Below, piece by piece: positions 1-11,100 of a stretch of 64,000 bases of DNA. The position numbers and the translations under genes are program-made. The stretch's first letter is position 1; the number at the start of each line of letters is the position of its first letter. This stretch comes from Azophilus sp965220425. Its GTDB lineage: Bacteria; Pseudomonadota; Gammaproteobacteria; Pseudomonadales; Azotimanducaceae. The notes under the pieces are model-generated. The model ran no database searches and was not told where the DNA came from. It saw only the letters and a program-made list of their open reading frames with translations. Location: the NCBI GenBank assembly GCA_965220425.1, contig OZ244830.1:1922001-1986000 (forward strand), in the 5' to 3' direction.

Positions 1-3000
1 CAGGAAAGATCCACCTGCGCCTGTCCGTCGGTGGTTGACGCCGTCAGCAATGGCGCCGTTCGGACCTGGTAGCCGAGCTCCTGCCAGGTCGCCGTCATGT
101 TGCGGTCGTGGTCAACCGAGAGCACGGGATACTGCGCGCTGGTGCCAAAATCCCAGGGATCGTCCGCCACGCCGTCCCCGAAATCGCCGTCCAGGTCCAG
201 GTTCCACAGTTCGTAGATTCCGGCGTAGTCCACGGGAGACTGCAGATCGGTAGTGGTTTGGCCCGCAAGGCCAATGGCACGCAACTCGGTTCCGTCATAC
301 AAGCCGTTGTCGTTCGTGTCGTTCGCACCCACACCCACGCGCGAACCGGACCGGTCGATATCCCAGTAGCTCGCGATCGTTCGAAGGGACACTTCGGTCC
401 CGACGAGTCCGCCGACCGCCGCATCGCCGGAAACCGCGCCGGTTGCGTAGCTCGCCTCAATTCCCCCGCAGGTGCCGCCCACGAGTCCGCCGACGCCGCC
501 GCCATAGGGCAAATGTTCGGTCGCACCGAACCGGCAAATGGCGGCACGTACCGACTGCATGTCCGGGAGGCGCGCGCCGGTACCCGATACGAATCCCGTC
601 GCGTAGCTCGCCCGTATATCCTGGATGAAATCGCTCGACGCTCCGACCAGACCACCAACCGAGTTCTGGCCGGAAACGTTTCCGGTGGCGTAGCTGGTCT
701 CAATCCGGTTCAGCATCTGGTGCCCGACCAGTCCCCCGACCGCAACCGCACCCGAGGTGTTCACGGCCGCGTAGCTGTGCTCCACAACTCCCCAGGTTCG
801 GCCGACCAGCCCGCCGACTTCGTCGTTGCCGGTCACCTTGCCCGCCGCGCCGTTGCGCGGCACTGACGGATAGACACCGCTGCCGAAAAGGCTTCCCACC
901 CGGTTCTGACCCGTCACCTGAACGTTTGTCAGCCGAACCCCGCGCAAAACGCAATCGTCACCGACATAGCCGAATAGACCCACCCCGTCCTCGGTGCCCC
1001 GCTGGATGAACAAATTGTCGATGCCGACCCCGTTGCCCTCAAACGTGGCGTCGAACGGGGCTCCCTCATCTCCGATGGGATCCCACCCGGCGCCCCCATT
1101 CCAGTACGTATCGCCCGAATCGATCGCGCCGCTTGAGTCCGTGTCGAAGTCAAGGTTAGCGTTCAGCTCGTAACCGGTGCAGCCATCGGTAGGACATCCC
1201 ATCTCCAGCGCGCCCGACGGAAATGCATCGTAGTATGCCTGCCAGATTGCGCCGTCCACGATGCCGTCGCCGTTCAGGTCGTAGCGCATCGCATCGATCT
1301 GCGCCACGCTCGATACGTCGATCAGGCCATCGTTGTCGCTGTCGTAATCCTGGTTTCCCGCGGAGACCGTGACCGTAAAGCTCTCGACCGCGCTTAAACC
1401 CTCTGGATCAACGGCGCGCAGAACAACGACCACGCGGCCGGGCGACCCCGGGGTCAGAGTCACGGTCGAGCCGGATACACTGATCTCCAAACGGTCGGTG
1501 TCGCTCGACAGTCCTCCGTAGGCCAACGTGTCCATGTCCGGATCCGAAAACACGGAGTCCAGGTCGATCTCGATCGCGTCGGAACCCGGAGCCACGGTCC
1601 GGTCGTTTTGCACGTTGCCCACGGTCGGGGCTTCGTTGCGGCTTTCCCGGGCGATGTCCAACGCATTGACCGCGGCAGGCGCCATGGCAATGCCTGCGCC
1701 CGAGTCGCGGTCCGCGCCGGTTGCCTCGATGTCCAGGGCCATGCTCGCCGTCGCCGTGCGAAGCTGTGCCTGGCTGACGTTGCCGGGGCCGCCCGCTCCT
1801 TCAAGCACCAGCGCTGCAATTGCCGCTGCGTGCGGCGCCGCGGCGGACGTGCCGCAGAACGGCGAAAAACCGGGCGTTGCCGTCGTCACACAACCAGCGG
1901 CAGCGAGATCCGGTTTGCTAAGCAGCTTCCCGCCTGTCGAACTGAAGTTTCCCGCCGTAATCGCGGTGCCGTCCGGTTCGAAAAAAACGCGGCGCGGCCC
2001 GTCGGAACTGTCGGTGAGTACCGACTCGGTGCCGTTGAAGACGCCGCCGGTTCCGCCTGCCGTGCGCACGTCGACCTGACCGATCCCAAACGCATTTTCC
2101 GCCGCGGAATGACCAAACGTATTGCCGGCGGTGGCAATTTCCAACTGTCCGCCGAACACCTGCAGACGCAGATAGCGGTCCGAGCCCGAAGCCTTGACTA
2201 CGACCAGGCGAACATCGTCGTCGCTGAAGATCAATGCATCGATGACCTCGATCGGATCCTGCGAGCCGTCCTGCGTGTTCGTCGAACTGCCGACTACGTT
2301 TCCGTCGGCGTCGATGAGAAACAGGTCGTAGTCGTTCGTTGACGCACCCCACGGGTCCGCCCACTGCAGAACGATGAAATCGCTCCAGATGCCTCCGAAT
2401 CCGAAGCTGCCCGGCGCCAGCTTGTTCTCTTCGGCGCCGCTTTCAAATTCGTGGCGAACGCCGACATTCTCACCTTCCACCATGAGCGCGGAACCGGCAT
2501 TGTAGTCTCCCTCCCAGACGCCGGACGTGCCGTCGTTCTGATTCCCGTTGTTGCCCGCCGCGGAAAAGTAGTAGCACCCGTCGGCAACCGCCGCGTTGAC
2601 GCCCTGCGCGATCAGGTCGTCCTGGAACACCGCCTCGTCGGCATAGCCAATATCGTCGACGATGACGTTCGCGCCGGCGTCGCAAAGCGCTTCGATGTTG
2701 GACGCGAACCGAGCTTGGCCCCCCGAGCCCGTCGCGAAGTACAACTCGGCGCCCGGTGCGAGGTCGTGGACGATCTCGAGGATCGCGGTACCCTCGTCAC
2801 CGGATCCCGTCTGCCCGGACAGTACCGTGACGCGCCCGGGCAAATCACCGGAAGCCTGGCGGTCCGCCAGCGTCCGTACACCGTTCGAGATGACCCCGAT
2901 CCCGATACCCGTACCGTCGACGCCATAGGTGCTGCGCGCGCTGTCCGCGCGGTGCGCCCGATCGCCCTCGGACGTATTGGCCTTGCTTGCGGCTGCGCGA

Positions 3001-4268
3001 AAGGCCGAGCCGGCAGTCGTTGCCTGCCGCGTCCTGGCCTCGTCGGCGGGGCGGATCGTCTGCACCGCATCCAGTTCAGCAAGCGCCACCGCGGCTTCCG
3101 GAGTCAGCCGCGCCCGGATGGACCGGTAACGGGGGACCTGGTCGAGTATTTTTCCACCCAGAGCCCGGATGCGCCTGAGCACCTCCGGTGTCACGTCCGC
3201 CCGAATATCGACCAGGACACGCTCGTCGCGCATCTGGGTACCGGCTGCGCGCTCGGGCGGATCCTGCCGCTTCCGGCGCCCCTCCAGCAGACGGGAACTC
3301 ACTTTGCGCTCGGCCGGTGTGCGCAATGCCTTCTTCGCGAGAATCTCTCCGATCCGCTGCTTTTCGGCCGCTCGTGCTTTTCGGGCCGTCCGAGAAGCCG
3401 CGCCCATGGAATCCGGGGTTTCCGCATACCAGTCGGACACGAAGCTGACGGCGGCGTTGCCCACCGTGTCGCGAAGCGAGTGAGCCGACGGGTACACCGT
3501 TTCCGTGTAGGTCACGGAGACAAAGCTCTCCGCGTCCGGGACGGCAGGACTCAGGGCAAGCCAGACGGAGTCGCCCTGCACCGAAACGGTTTGCACCGAA
3601 TAGGCTGCTTCCTGGCCGACCACGGAAAAGGAATCGATTGCCGGGATCGAGCCTTCGTCCAATGGCTCATCGAAAGCAATCGATACCTCGCTGCCGGCCA
3701 CGGAAATCGCTTGCGAGGGAACCGGGGCCGGCCTCTGTCCGTCAATTCGATGACCCGGTTGATCCGGCATCGCGGGGGATTTCAACCGGGCGGGGTTTTC
3801 GGCCGCATCCCTCATGGCCCCGTTGAGTGCCAAACCGTCGGCCGGGACCGCGATGCCGTCCGAATCCATATCACCGTCTGCAATCCGGTAACGGAACACC
3901 AGGTCCGTCGTGTTTGAACCGTTCGAGTAGATCGCCTGGCGCTCCCGGTCGCCGACCGTCAACGCGAGCGACGGCGTGCCGACGCTCTCATCCACAGCTA
4001 CGGGTTCGTTGAACGTCACCGCAATCGAGATCGTCTCTCCGATCCGGTAGGTGTCCCGACCCTGCTGAGGACTGGATTCGATCGAGACCGCGACCGCTAC
4101 GGGAGGAGCCATGTCCGGAAGTGATTCGAGGCGTTCGCTGGCGCTGGCGCCAAGACAGAACATGAGGACCATCGGGAGACAAAGCGAACGGACGGTCCAA
4201 GGGTATGCAGAGTGCCCGATGGACGCCCCGGGCGCCAAGCTTTCGGCAAATGCGCGATGTAGTCGCAC
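1..4268 (-). CDS. Large secreted S53/S8-like serine peptidase with GLUG repeats (C-terminus off left edge)
   Basis: One frame stays open from a GTG at 4268 to the window edge, so at least 1422 codons are present and the C-terminus is missing. The GTG has GAGG seven bases upstream and gives a signal peptide ending near LGASA; an in-frame ATG at 4172 lacks a positively charged n-region. In order: Ig-like domains near residues 40-300, a prodomain-like stretch near 345-420, a peptidase domain near 450-830, a Ca-binding-like DxDxDG segment, then several VGGLVG (GLUG) motifs after about residue 1000. The nucleophile is in CGTSAAAPH (Ser about 808). In place of a subtilisin His motif there is EIVHD (Glu about 498, Asp about 502), the ExxxD pattern of sedolisins. 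The family (a subtilisin/sedolisin-fold secreted protease) is clear; the exact class is inferred. Confidence 0.85.
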   Translation of the reverse strand, partial: MRLHRAFAESLAPGASIGHSAYPWTVRSLCLPMVLMFCLGASASERLESLPDMAPPVAVAVSIESSPQQGRDTYRIGETISIAVTFNEPVAVDESVGTPSLALTVGDRERQAIYSNGSNTTDLVFRYRIADGDMDSDGIAVPADGLALNGAMRDAAENPARLKSPAMPDQPGHRIDGQRPAPVPSQAISVAGSEVSIAFDEPLDEGSIPAIDSFSVVGQEAAYSVQTVSVQGDSVWLALSPAVPDAESFVSVTYTETVYPSAHSLRDTVGNAAVSFVSDWYAETPDSMGAASRTARKARAAEKQRIGEILAKKALRTPAERKVSSRLLEGRRKRQDPPERAAGTQMRDERVLVDIRADVTPEVLRRIRALGGKILDQVPRYRSIRARLTPEAAVALAELDAVQTIRPADEARTRQATTAGSAFRAAASKANTSEGDRAHRADSARSTYGVDGTGIGIGVISNGVRTLADRQASGDLPGRVTVLSGQTGSGDEGTAILEIVHDLAPGAELYFATGSGGQARFASNIEALCDAGANVIVDDIGYADEAVFQDDLIAQGVNAAVADGCYYFSAAGNNGNQNDGTSGVWEGDYNAGSALMVEGENVGVRHEFESGAEENKLAPGSFGFGGIWSDFIVLQWADPWGASTNDYDLFLIDADGNVVGSSTNTQDGSQDPIEVIDALIFSDDDVRLVVVKASGSDRYLRLQVFGGQLEIATAGNTFGHSAAENAFGIGQVDVRTAGGTGGVFNGTESVLTDSSDGPRRVFFEPDGTAITAGNFSSTGGKLLSKPDLAAAGCVTTATPGFSPFCGTSAAAPHAAAIAALVLEGAGGPGNVSQAQLRTATASMALDIEATGADRDSGAGIAMAPAAVNALDIARESRNEAPTVGNVQNDRTVAPGSDAIEIDLDSVFSDPDMDTLAYGGLSSDTDRLEISVSGSTVTLTPGSPGRVVVVLRAVDPEGLSAVESFTVTVSAGNQDYDSDNDGLIDVSSVAQIDAMRYDLNGDGIVDGAIWQAYYDAFPSGALEMGCPTDGCTGYELNANLDFDTDSSGAIDSGDTYWNGGAGWDPIGDEGAPFDATFEGNGVGIDNLFIQRGTEDGVGLFGYVGDDCVLRGVRLTNVQVTGQNRVGSLFGSGVYPSVPRNGAAGKVTGNDEVGGLVGRTWGVVEHSYAAVNTSGAVAVGGLVGHQMLNRIETSYATGNVSGQNSVGGLVGASSDFIQDIRASYATGFVSGTGARLPDMQSVRAAICRFGATEHLPYGGGVGGLVGGTCGGIEASYATGAVSGDAAVGGLVGTEVSLRTIASYWDIDRSGSRVGVGANDTNDNGLYDGTELRAIGLAGQTTTDLQSPVDYAGIYELWNLDLDGDFGDGVADDPWDFGTSAQYPVLSVDHDRNMTATWQELGYQVRTAPLLTASTTDGQAQVDLS

Positions 4269-4578
4269 TCAAATACCTCGAACCGGCAGGGGAATGCGCC
4301 AAGGCACGGCCAACCAACCCCATGGGTACGCAGGCTCGAAACGACTCAAGCAAGGCTGCTTGGCAGTCATCACGAGGTTGAACAAATTCTGCACCGGCCC
4401 GGACCATTTGCATGGAGCGGTCACGACACCGAACCACGCAGATGCATTTACCTGTATAGCATCGCATCGGTTCGCAGAAGTCCAGACCAGGCGCCCAATT
4501 ATCGATGAAAGGAGTAATCCACTCTGTTCAATCCGATGGCACACCAAATCCCGGATCATCACGGGTGCCGCCGTCGCC

Positions 4579-4795
4579 GCGCCCGAACCCGTTACGGTGG
4601 ATGTGCGCGCGGACGTGACGCCCGGACTGCTGGCCCGCATCCGGGCGCTCGGGGGAGAGGTGCTCAACGCGCAGCCCCGGTATCGGGCCGTTCGCGCCCG
4701 GCTGCCGCTTGATGCGCTGGAGGTGCTGGCCGAGGCCGACGCGGTTCAGACGATCCGTCCGGCCGGGGAAGCGACAACGCGGCAGCCGCAATCGG
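4579..4795 (+). pseudogene. Prodomain fragment of a related secreted protease
   Basis: The plus frame reads VTVDVRADVTPGLLARIRAL and on to ADAVQTIRPAGEATTRQ. It closely matches the prodomain-like stretch of the neighbouring peptidase (VDIRADVTPEVLRRIRAL ... DAVQTIRPADEARTRQ, on the minus strand near 3050-3240). Coding similarity stops at about 4795, where the DNA becomes the 3' part of an opposite-strand gene. It is a truncated, inverted remnant of a third protease of this family, with no start or stop of its own. Confidence 0.7.
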
Positions 4796-4799
4796 CCAC

Positions 4800-5166
4800 C
4801 GCTCACCGGCAGCCGGCGACCGGTCTTTTGGCCGGGCACCGGCGGGATGTTCGCGGCGGCGGTGTTGGCGAGGCGCGGCCGAAGACCCAGGGGCGGGCCT
4901 GGAAGACTCGTAGTGCGCGTCCACTTCTACGGGCGTGGTGGCGCGCAGCGTCCATTCCGCCTCGGTCACCTCGTAGCGGACGTAGTTGTCGAGCAGCCCG
5001 GTGAGATCGTCGATGCAGTCGCCGTCGGCGTCGGCGCATCGCCGTCGCCCGGACACGGGTCCGATTGGGCGCTGACCACCGCTTGTATCGGCATCGGGGT
5101 GGCCAGCAACGCGGCCAGCGCAAACCGCAGACCCCCGCGCCCGAAACGCCGGGCAGGCACCGTCAC
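4800..5166 (-). pseudogene. Frameshifted, truncated secreted protein remnant
   Basis: The ATG at 5166 overlaps the stop of the giant upstream gene by ATGA, so it was probably translationally coupled to it. It encodes a good signal peptide (MTVPARRF...ALAALLATPMPIQAVVSA). The coding sense then jumps frame inside a GAC/GCC-rich run near 5030-5050: the signal-peptide frame degrades, while another frame reads DADGDCIDDLTGLLDNYVRY followed by VTEAEWTLRATTPVEVDA. Similarity to anything coherent ends near 4890. Original function unknown; the DxDxDG motif suggests Ca binding. Confidence 0.55.
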
Positions 5167-8100
5167 AGTTCGCCCCGGTCAGGCACGGTCGAAAGATTCG
5201 TCAGGTGCCCTGTTGGGCTCGACAGCAGGCTCATCACGGCGATGGACTGATCCGAGTCCACCGTGAGCCGCCATTTGCCGGTGCCGTCGCCGAGGGCCCC
5301 GCTCAGACCCTCGCCGCCGTTCTCCAGGTTCGCCGCCAGTATCGTCCGCGAAGCACCCGCCGGAACCGTCAGAACCACCGCCGAGCCCGGCGATGCGCCC
5401 GCATCGTCGACTCCCGCAATCGTCACCTCGGCATCCTCCGTACCCGGGTTCACCAGGCGCAGGCCGCTCACCTGGTTGGGGTTGCTGCCCGGGTTGAAGA
5501 TCGCCACCCGGTGGCTGTGCCCGTCGCCCGGCGCCAGATCGTGCATCGAGGTCAGAAAGCCGTCCGCCGTGCGGATGTACGAGAGCACCTCGAATTCCAG
5601 CTCCGACTCCAGTACCAGGCGCCAGTCGCCCGCGCCGGCCTCGACTTCCCCCGTCAGTCCCTTGTCCGCATTGCCCCGCTCCAGGTCGTTCGAGTTGAAG
5701 TGCGCCGTCTCGTTCGCACCCATGGCCAGCGTCAACGAACCGCGCTGCTCCCCGGCGTCGTCGATGGCCGCAATCGTCACCTCGCCCGCTTCCCCGGAAC
5801 GATTGATGACGCGCAGGAACCCCTGCCGCCCGGAGGCATCCGACGCCGCCAGGAAGAGCGGCGCCAGCGCCGGGCCGGTCACCGTCACCACGAAGGTCTG
5901 CGAGACCCGCTCGTCGCGCCGGTCCGCCGCCGTCAACGTCACTACGGCAACCCCCCGCGCGACGCCACGGATGGTCAGCACCCCCTGCCGGCTCACTGCC
6001 ACCGTGGCCACCGCGGTATTCGACGAGACCACCGAGTAATCCAGCGCCCGCTGGTTGCGATCATAGAAGTGCAGCGTTATGTCCAGTTCCAGCACGTCAC
6101 CGGCCGCCAGCGTCTGCGGTCCAACCTCCCGTTCCACCACAGGCGGGATGTTCGCGGCCCCGCCGCCGCCACCGCCGCCTCCGGAACCACCACCTCCGGA
6201 ACCGCCGCCGCCCGTTGTGGCCGTGGTGGCCCCGGCCACCTCCGAGACGGCGCCCGCGCCAGCGCCGTTGATCGCCGAGACCCGGTAGTGGCGCGTTTCC
6301 CCAGGATCGAGGCCGCTTCTGTCGTTGTGGCGCGTGTCGGTGGCCCCGGTGTTGTCGACGAGTTCGAACCACCCCGTACTGCCGTCCGGCGACCACTCGA
6401 TGCGGTAGGCGACTATGGGCGTATCGCCGCCGTTCTCCGGCGCTTGCCAGGACAGGTCAATACGGTCTGTGCCGTTCGCTCTCGCCGCCAACGCCCGGGG
6501 CGGCCCGGGCGGCCCGTCGTCGTCCTCGATCGTCCCGGTCGCAGTCGCCCCGCCGCCGGCCAGGGTCGCGCCCAGGGCGCCGCTCAGCCGTACCGTGAAC
6601 GTCTCGTCGGCCTCGTTCTCCGCATCGTCGAGCGCCGCCACCGCGATCTCGCCGGACAGTGCGCCCGCCACAAGGGCGAGCGTCCCCACCGCGCCCTCGT
6701 AGTCTGTCCGCGACACCGCCGTGCCGTCCGCTGTCGTGTAGTCCACGAGTACATCGGTTGCCGCAGCCAGGCTCAAGCCCACCGGAAAGATCAGCGTACC
6801 CCCTTCCGCCGCACGCGCATCCGCGATCGTCAGCACCGGTGTCTCGTTCTCGGTCACCGCGACATCGACCGAATCCGCCGGCTCGCCCTCGTAATCGCCG
6901 CCGCGCACCCGGTGCTCGAGCGTCGTCTCGTCGGTCAGCGCGTCGCTGTCCTCCGCCGCCTCCACGGTCACCGCCCGCGGCGCGTGCCAATCGTCCGCAT
7001 CGAAGCGCAACGACGCGGGATTCACCCGTATGTCCGAACTCGGCGGACGCTCCTCCACCGTTATCGTCACCCGGGCGGTGGGCGCGCTCTCCAGACGCAC
7101 CGTGTACGTTGCCGCACCGCCCTCCGGTACGTCGAGCGATTGCTCCGAGACCGCGACGCCGCGCTCGTCGTCGTCCTCGAGCGCCACCGCCACCTGCGCC
7201 GGCATCCCTTCGCTCACCCGCTCGGGTAACCGCCCGAAGGCGATCTCCATCCCCTCGCCGTCGTCATCCACCGCATCGTCCACGGCGTTCACCGTGAAGG
7301 ACCGCTCGGTGTCCGAGGCGCCGAATGCCAGCCGCTCCGGCACCGACCAGTCGGCCGGCCGCGCCCCGTCCGTGCCCCGCACGACTACGGGTATTTCCAG
7401 TGCCCGCTCCGGCGGGGCGCTCAAGGACAGTGTCACCGATGCCCCGGCGCCTCCCTCCGACGCGGTCGCATCCGCCGCCGCGAACCGGGCATCCAGGTAG
7501 GGATGATCGTCATCGCCCAGCGCAATCGTCGCGGTCGGCGTCGCGCCGAGCCTTACGCGCTCCGGCAAGGCCCCGAACCCGAGCGCCACCGCTTCCCCGT
7601 CGTCGTCCTCGGGGTCGTTCACCGCCGTGACCGTGAAGCGCCGCTCCGTGTCCGCCGCCCCGAACGCCAGTTGCGCCGGCACCCCGGACCAGTCGGACCC
7701 GGTCGCCCCGTCCGCGCCCTGCGCCGTCAGCGGAATCTCGAGCGACCGCTCCGGCGCCCCATCCAGACGCACCGTCACCCGCACCGAATCCCCTTCCGAT
7801 ACCGCGTAGTCCGCCGCCTCGAACGACACCGAGACCTCCGGCGCATCGTCGTCCTCGATCGTCACCGTCGCCGCCGAGCGGCCGCCCGCGAGCGTTGCAA
7901 CCGAGGCGTCGCTCAAGCGCACCTCGAACGTCTCGTCGTCCTCGTCGTCCCCATCGTCCGTCAGCGTCACCGCGATCTCCGCCGTGGTCTGCCCGGCCGG
8001 AATGCGTACCGTGCCGCTCGCCGCTACGTAATCCGACCCCGCGGACGCCGTCCCGTCCACCGTCTGGTAATCCGCCGTTGCCTCGCTCCCCGCCGCCAGG

Positions 8101-11100
8101 CTCAAGCGCACCGTGAACGTCAGGGTGCCGGTGTCCTCGCGCGCCCGCACATCGTCGATCGACAGCACCGATGCCTCGTTTTCCACGACCGTCACCGCCA
8201 CGTCCGAGGCCGCCGTGCCCTCGTAATCGCCGCCGCTCACCGCATGCTCGAGGGTGGTCGCGTCGGTCAGCGCATCCGTATCCTCCCGCGCCGTCACCCC
8301 CACCGGCACCGGCCGGTCCCAGTTGCCAGAGGTAAACTGGAGCGTCGCAGGGCTTACGCCGATGTCGTCGCTGGCCGGGTTTTCCGATACCGTTACCGTC
8401 ACCCTGTCCGTCGGCTCGCTCTCGAGCCGCACCGTATAGGTCGCCGCATCCCCTTCCGGCACCGCGAGCGACTGCGCCGAGACCGCAACGCCCCGCGTAT
8501 CGTCATCGCCGATCGTCACCGTCGCGCCCGGAATCGCACCGGCACTCACGCCTTCGGGCAGCGTCCCGAAGCCGAGCGAGACCGCCTCGTTGTCGTCGTC
8601 CACCGCATCGGCGGCGGCCGTCACCGCAAAACTTTTCTCGGTCTCCAGCGGACCGAACTCGAGCCGCGGCGGCGCCCCCGACCAGTCCGCGTCTGTCGCA
8701 CCGCTCGCGTCCTCGGCCGTGAGCGGGATCGCCACGTCCCGCTGCGGCGCCTCGTTCAGCCTCACGGTCACCGTTGCCGAGGCGCCCTCCGAGGCGGTGT
8801 AGTTCGCCTGTCCGAACGACACCGTCACCTGCGGCAGGTCGTTCGCCGGAATCGTTCCGGTCGCCGCCGACCGGCCACCGGTCAGCGTGGCCGGCGCCGA
8901 AGCCCCGCTGAGCGTCAGCGAGAACGTCTCCGCGGGCTCCAGGTCGGCATCGTCCAGTATGGGCACCTCGATCGTTGCCGAGGTATCTCCCGCGTCTATC
9001 GTCAGTGTGCCGCTCGTCCCCGAGTAATCCGAACCCGCGTCGGCGGTGCCGTCCGCGGTTGCATAGCCCACCGTCACGGCCACCTCCGCGGCCGGGTCGA
9101 GGGTCACCGCGAAGCTTATGGTCCCGGCATCCTCGGCGGCTTGTGTATCGGCGACGGCGAGCACCGGAAAGTCGTTGTCCGTCACCGTCACGTCGACCCC
9201 GGCCACCGTCTCCGCCTCGTAATCGCCGCCGCGAACCGAGAATTGCAGCATCGTCCTGTCCGTCAGCGCGTCGTTGTCCTCCCGCCCGGTCACCGTCACC
9301 CCGCGCGATACGTTCCAATTGTTCGCGTCGAAGCGTAGCGACAGCGGGCTCACGACAATGTCCGGGTTCGCCGGCGAAAGCGTTACCATCACCGTCACTC
9401 GCACCGTGGGCGCGCTTTCGAGGTGTACCGTAAAGCTTCCCGAGCCGCCTTCGGGTACCGTCAGTGCCGTCTCGGACGGCGAAACGCCGCGCGTGTCGTC
9501 ATCGACAATCTCGATCGAGAACGGATCGCCGAACGGGTCCCCGCCGTGCGACCCATCGATTTCGATGCTCTCGGCATCGTCGTCCACATCGTCGTCCAGC
9601 ACCGTCAGCGCGGCCGTGGCGGACCGCGCGCCCGCATCGAGCGTCAGCGGTTGCGGCGATAGCCGGTAGTCCCTGCCCGCCTCGGCGCTGCCCGAGTGCA
9701 CGAAGTTAATCGTCTGAATCGAATCGAAGACATTGCCGCCGGTATCCACCGTCAGCGTCGCCGAACCGGCGTTCGCCTCCGTGAGCACGGATCGGTCCGC
9801 CGTCAGACCGAACGATGCCGCGTCGTCGTTGGTCAACTGAACCGTTGCGGTAGCGGCTGCACCCACCACGTACCCCGTGCCCGCCCCGACTGTTGCCGTG
9901 ACGGCGCCGTCCGCCTCGATGACCGCATCGTTCTCGATCGGTACCCGCAGTTCCGCCAGCGCCGCCCCGGCGCCGAACTCCACCGTCGTCGGCGCTGCGC
10001 CGTCGATATACCGCCCGACCTCGGTTACGGCGACCGCCACCGTCAGCGCGCCGCGCGTCTCGACCGTGCGCCGTAGCGTGAACACCGCATCGAAGTTGGT
10101 CCCTTCCAGCGCCGCATCCGCCGCGGCCTCGATCGCGATCTCCGCCGGCGGGAAGGGCCGCGTTACCGCCACGGTGTAGACGCGCACCGTGCTGTCGCTG
10201 GCCGTGACGGTGACGGTAATCTCGGTCGTCTCGCCGGCAGGGAGATCCACCTCGTGCCGCTCCGTCTGGCCGTCCGCATCCGCCGGCAGGATCGAGACCG
10301 TCGAGCCCGAGTCGTTGGCGTTCGCAGACACCGTCGTCGAGGCCGTGCCGGCGTCCACCGTCGCTGCGTAGGACAGCGTCTCGCTTGCGAACCGCCCGAA
10401 GTCCACGCCGCTCAGCGCCAGCCGCGAGAGTGCCGCGAGGTCGGCGTCGTCCTGGACCGTGCGCAGCGCCGTGGACGGTGTCATGGGTTCGTAGCGGTTG
10501 CCGATGACGACCTCGGCGGTGATCACGCTGGCCGCTTCGGCCTGCGTATCGTTGACAGTGGGGACGCTCAGCACGGCATCGTTCTGGAGCGGCGCGAAGT
10601 CCACCGTCTCCGGCGGCGTGCCGTCGATCATGGCGCCGGACTCGGCAACCCGCACCTTGACCTGAAGGGCGTCGTCCGCCAGCCCGTCCCGGGTCAGCGT
10701 AAACGTCGCCGTCTCGCCTTCCGACACCGGGTCCGGGTCCGCCTCGATGGCCACGTGAACGGGGGGCGACGGATCGCACCAGACGCCGACGGCTTCAAGG
10801 CTAAAGCAGTTGTGATCACCCCAATCGCTGTGCGGACAGTCCACGAGCCGCGCCTCCTCGCCGCGGCACTCCAGGTCGTCCAGCCAGTGCTCGCCATCGG
10901 AACTGGGAAAGTGGAATTTTCCGGACCTAAGGTCGTAGGCGCTGTTGTGGTCGATTGCCCCTGCGTAGCCGAGTTGCCGGCAGGCAACGACCGCATTATT
11001 GCCGTTGAACTTCCATCTGTCGTCGCAGACCGTGCCCCATCGCCCGTCGTGCCAGACCTCGAGCCGCCCCTGGTCTGGCGCCTCGCCGTCCACGAGCCGC

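Noticed and set aside
2451..3917. 488-codon plus-strand frame opposite the peptidase gene
   Set aside because: The minus strand has signal peptide, peptidase and GLUG motifs in one continuous frame; the plus frame has no recognisable domain.
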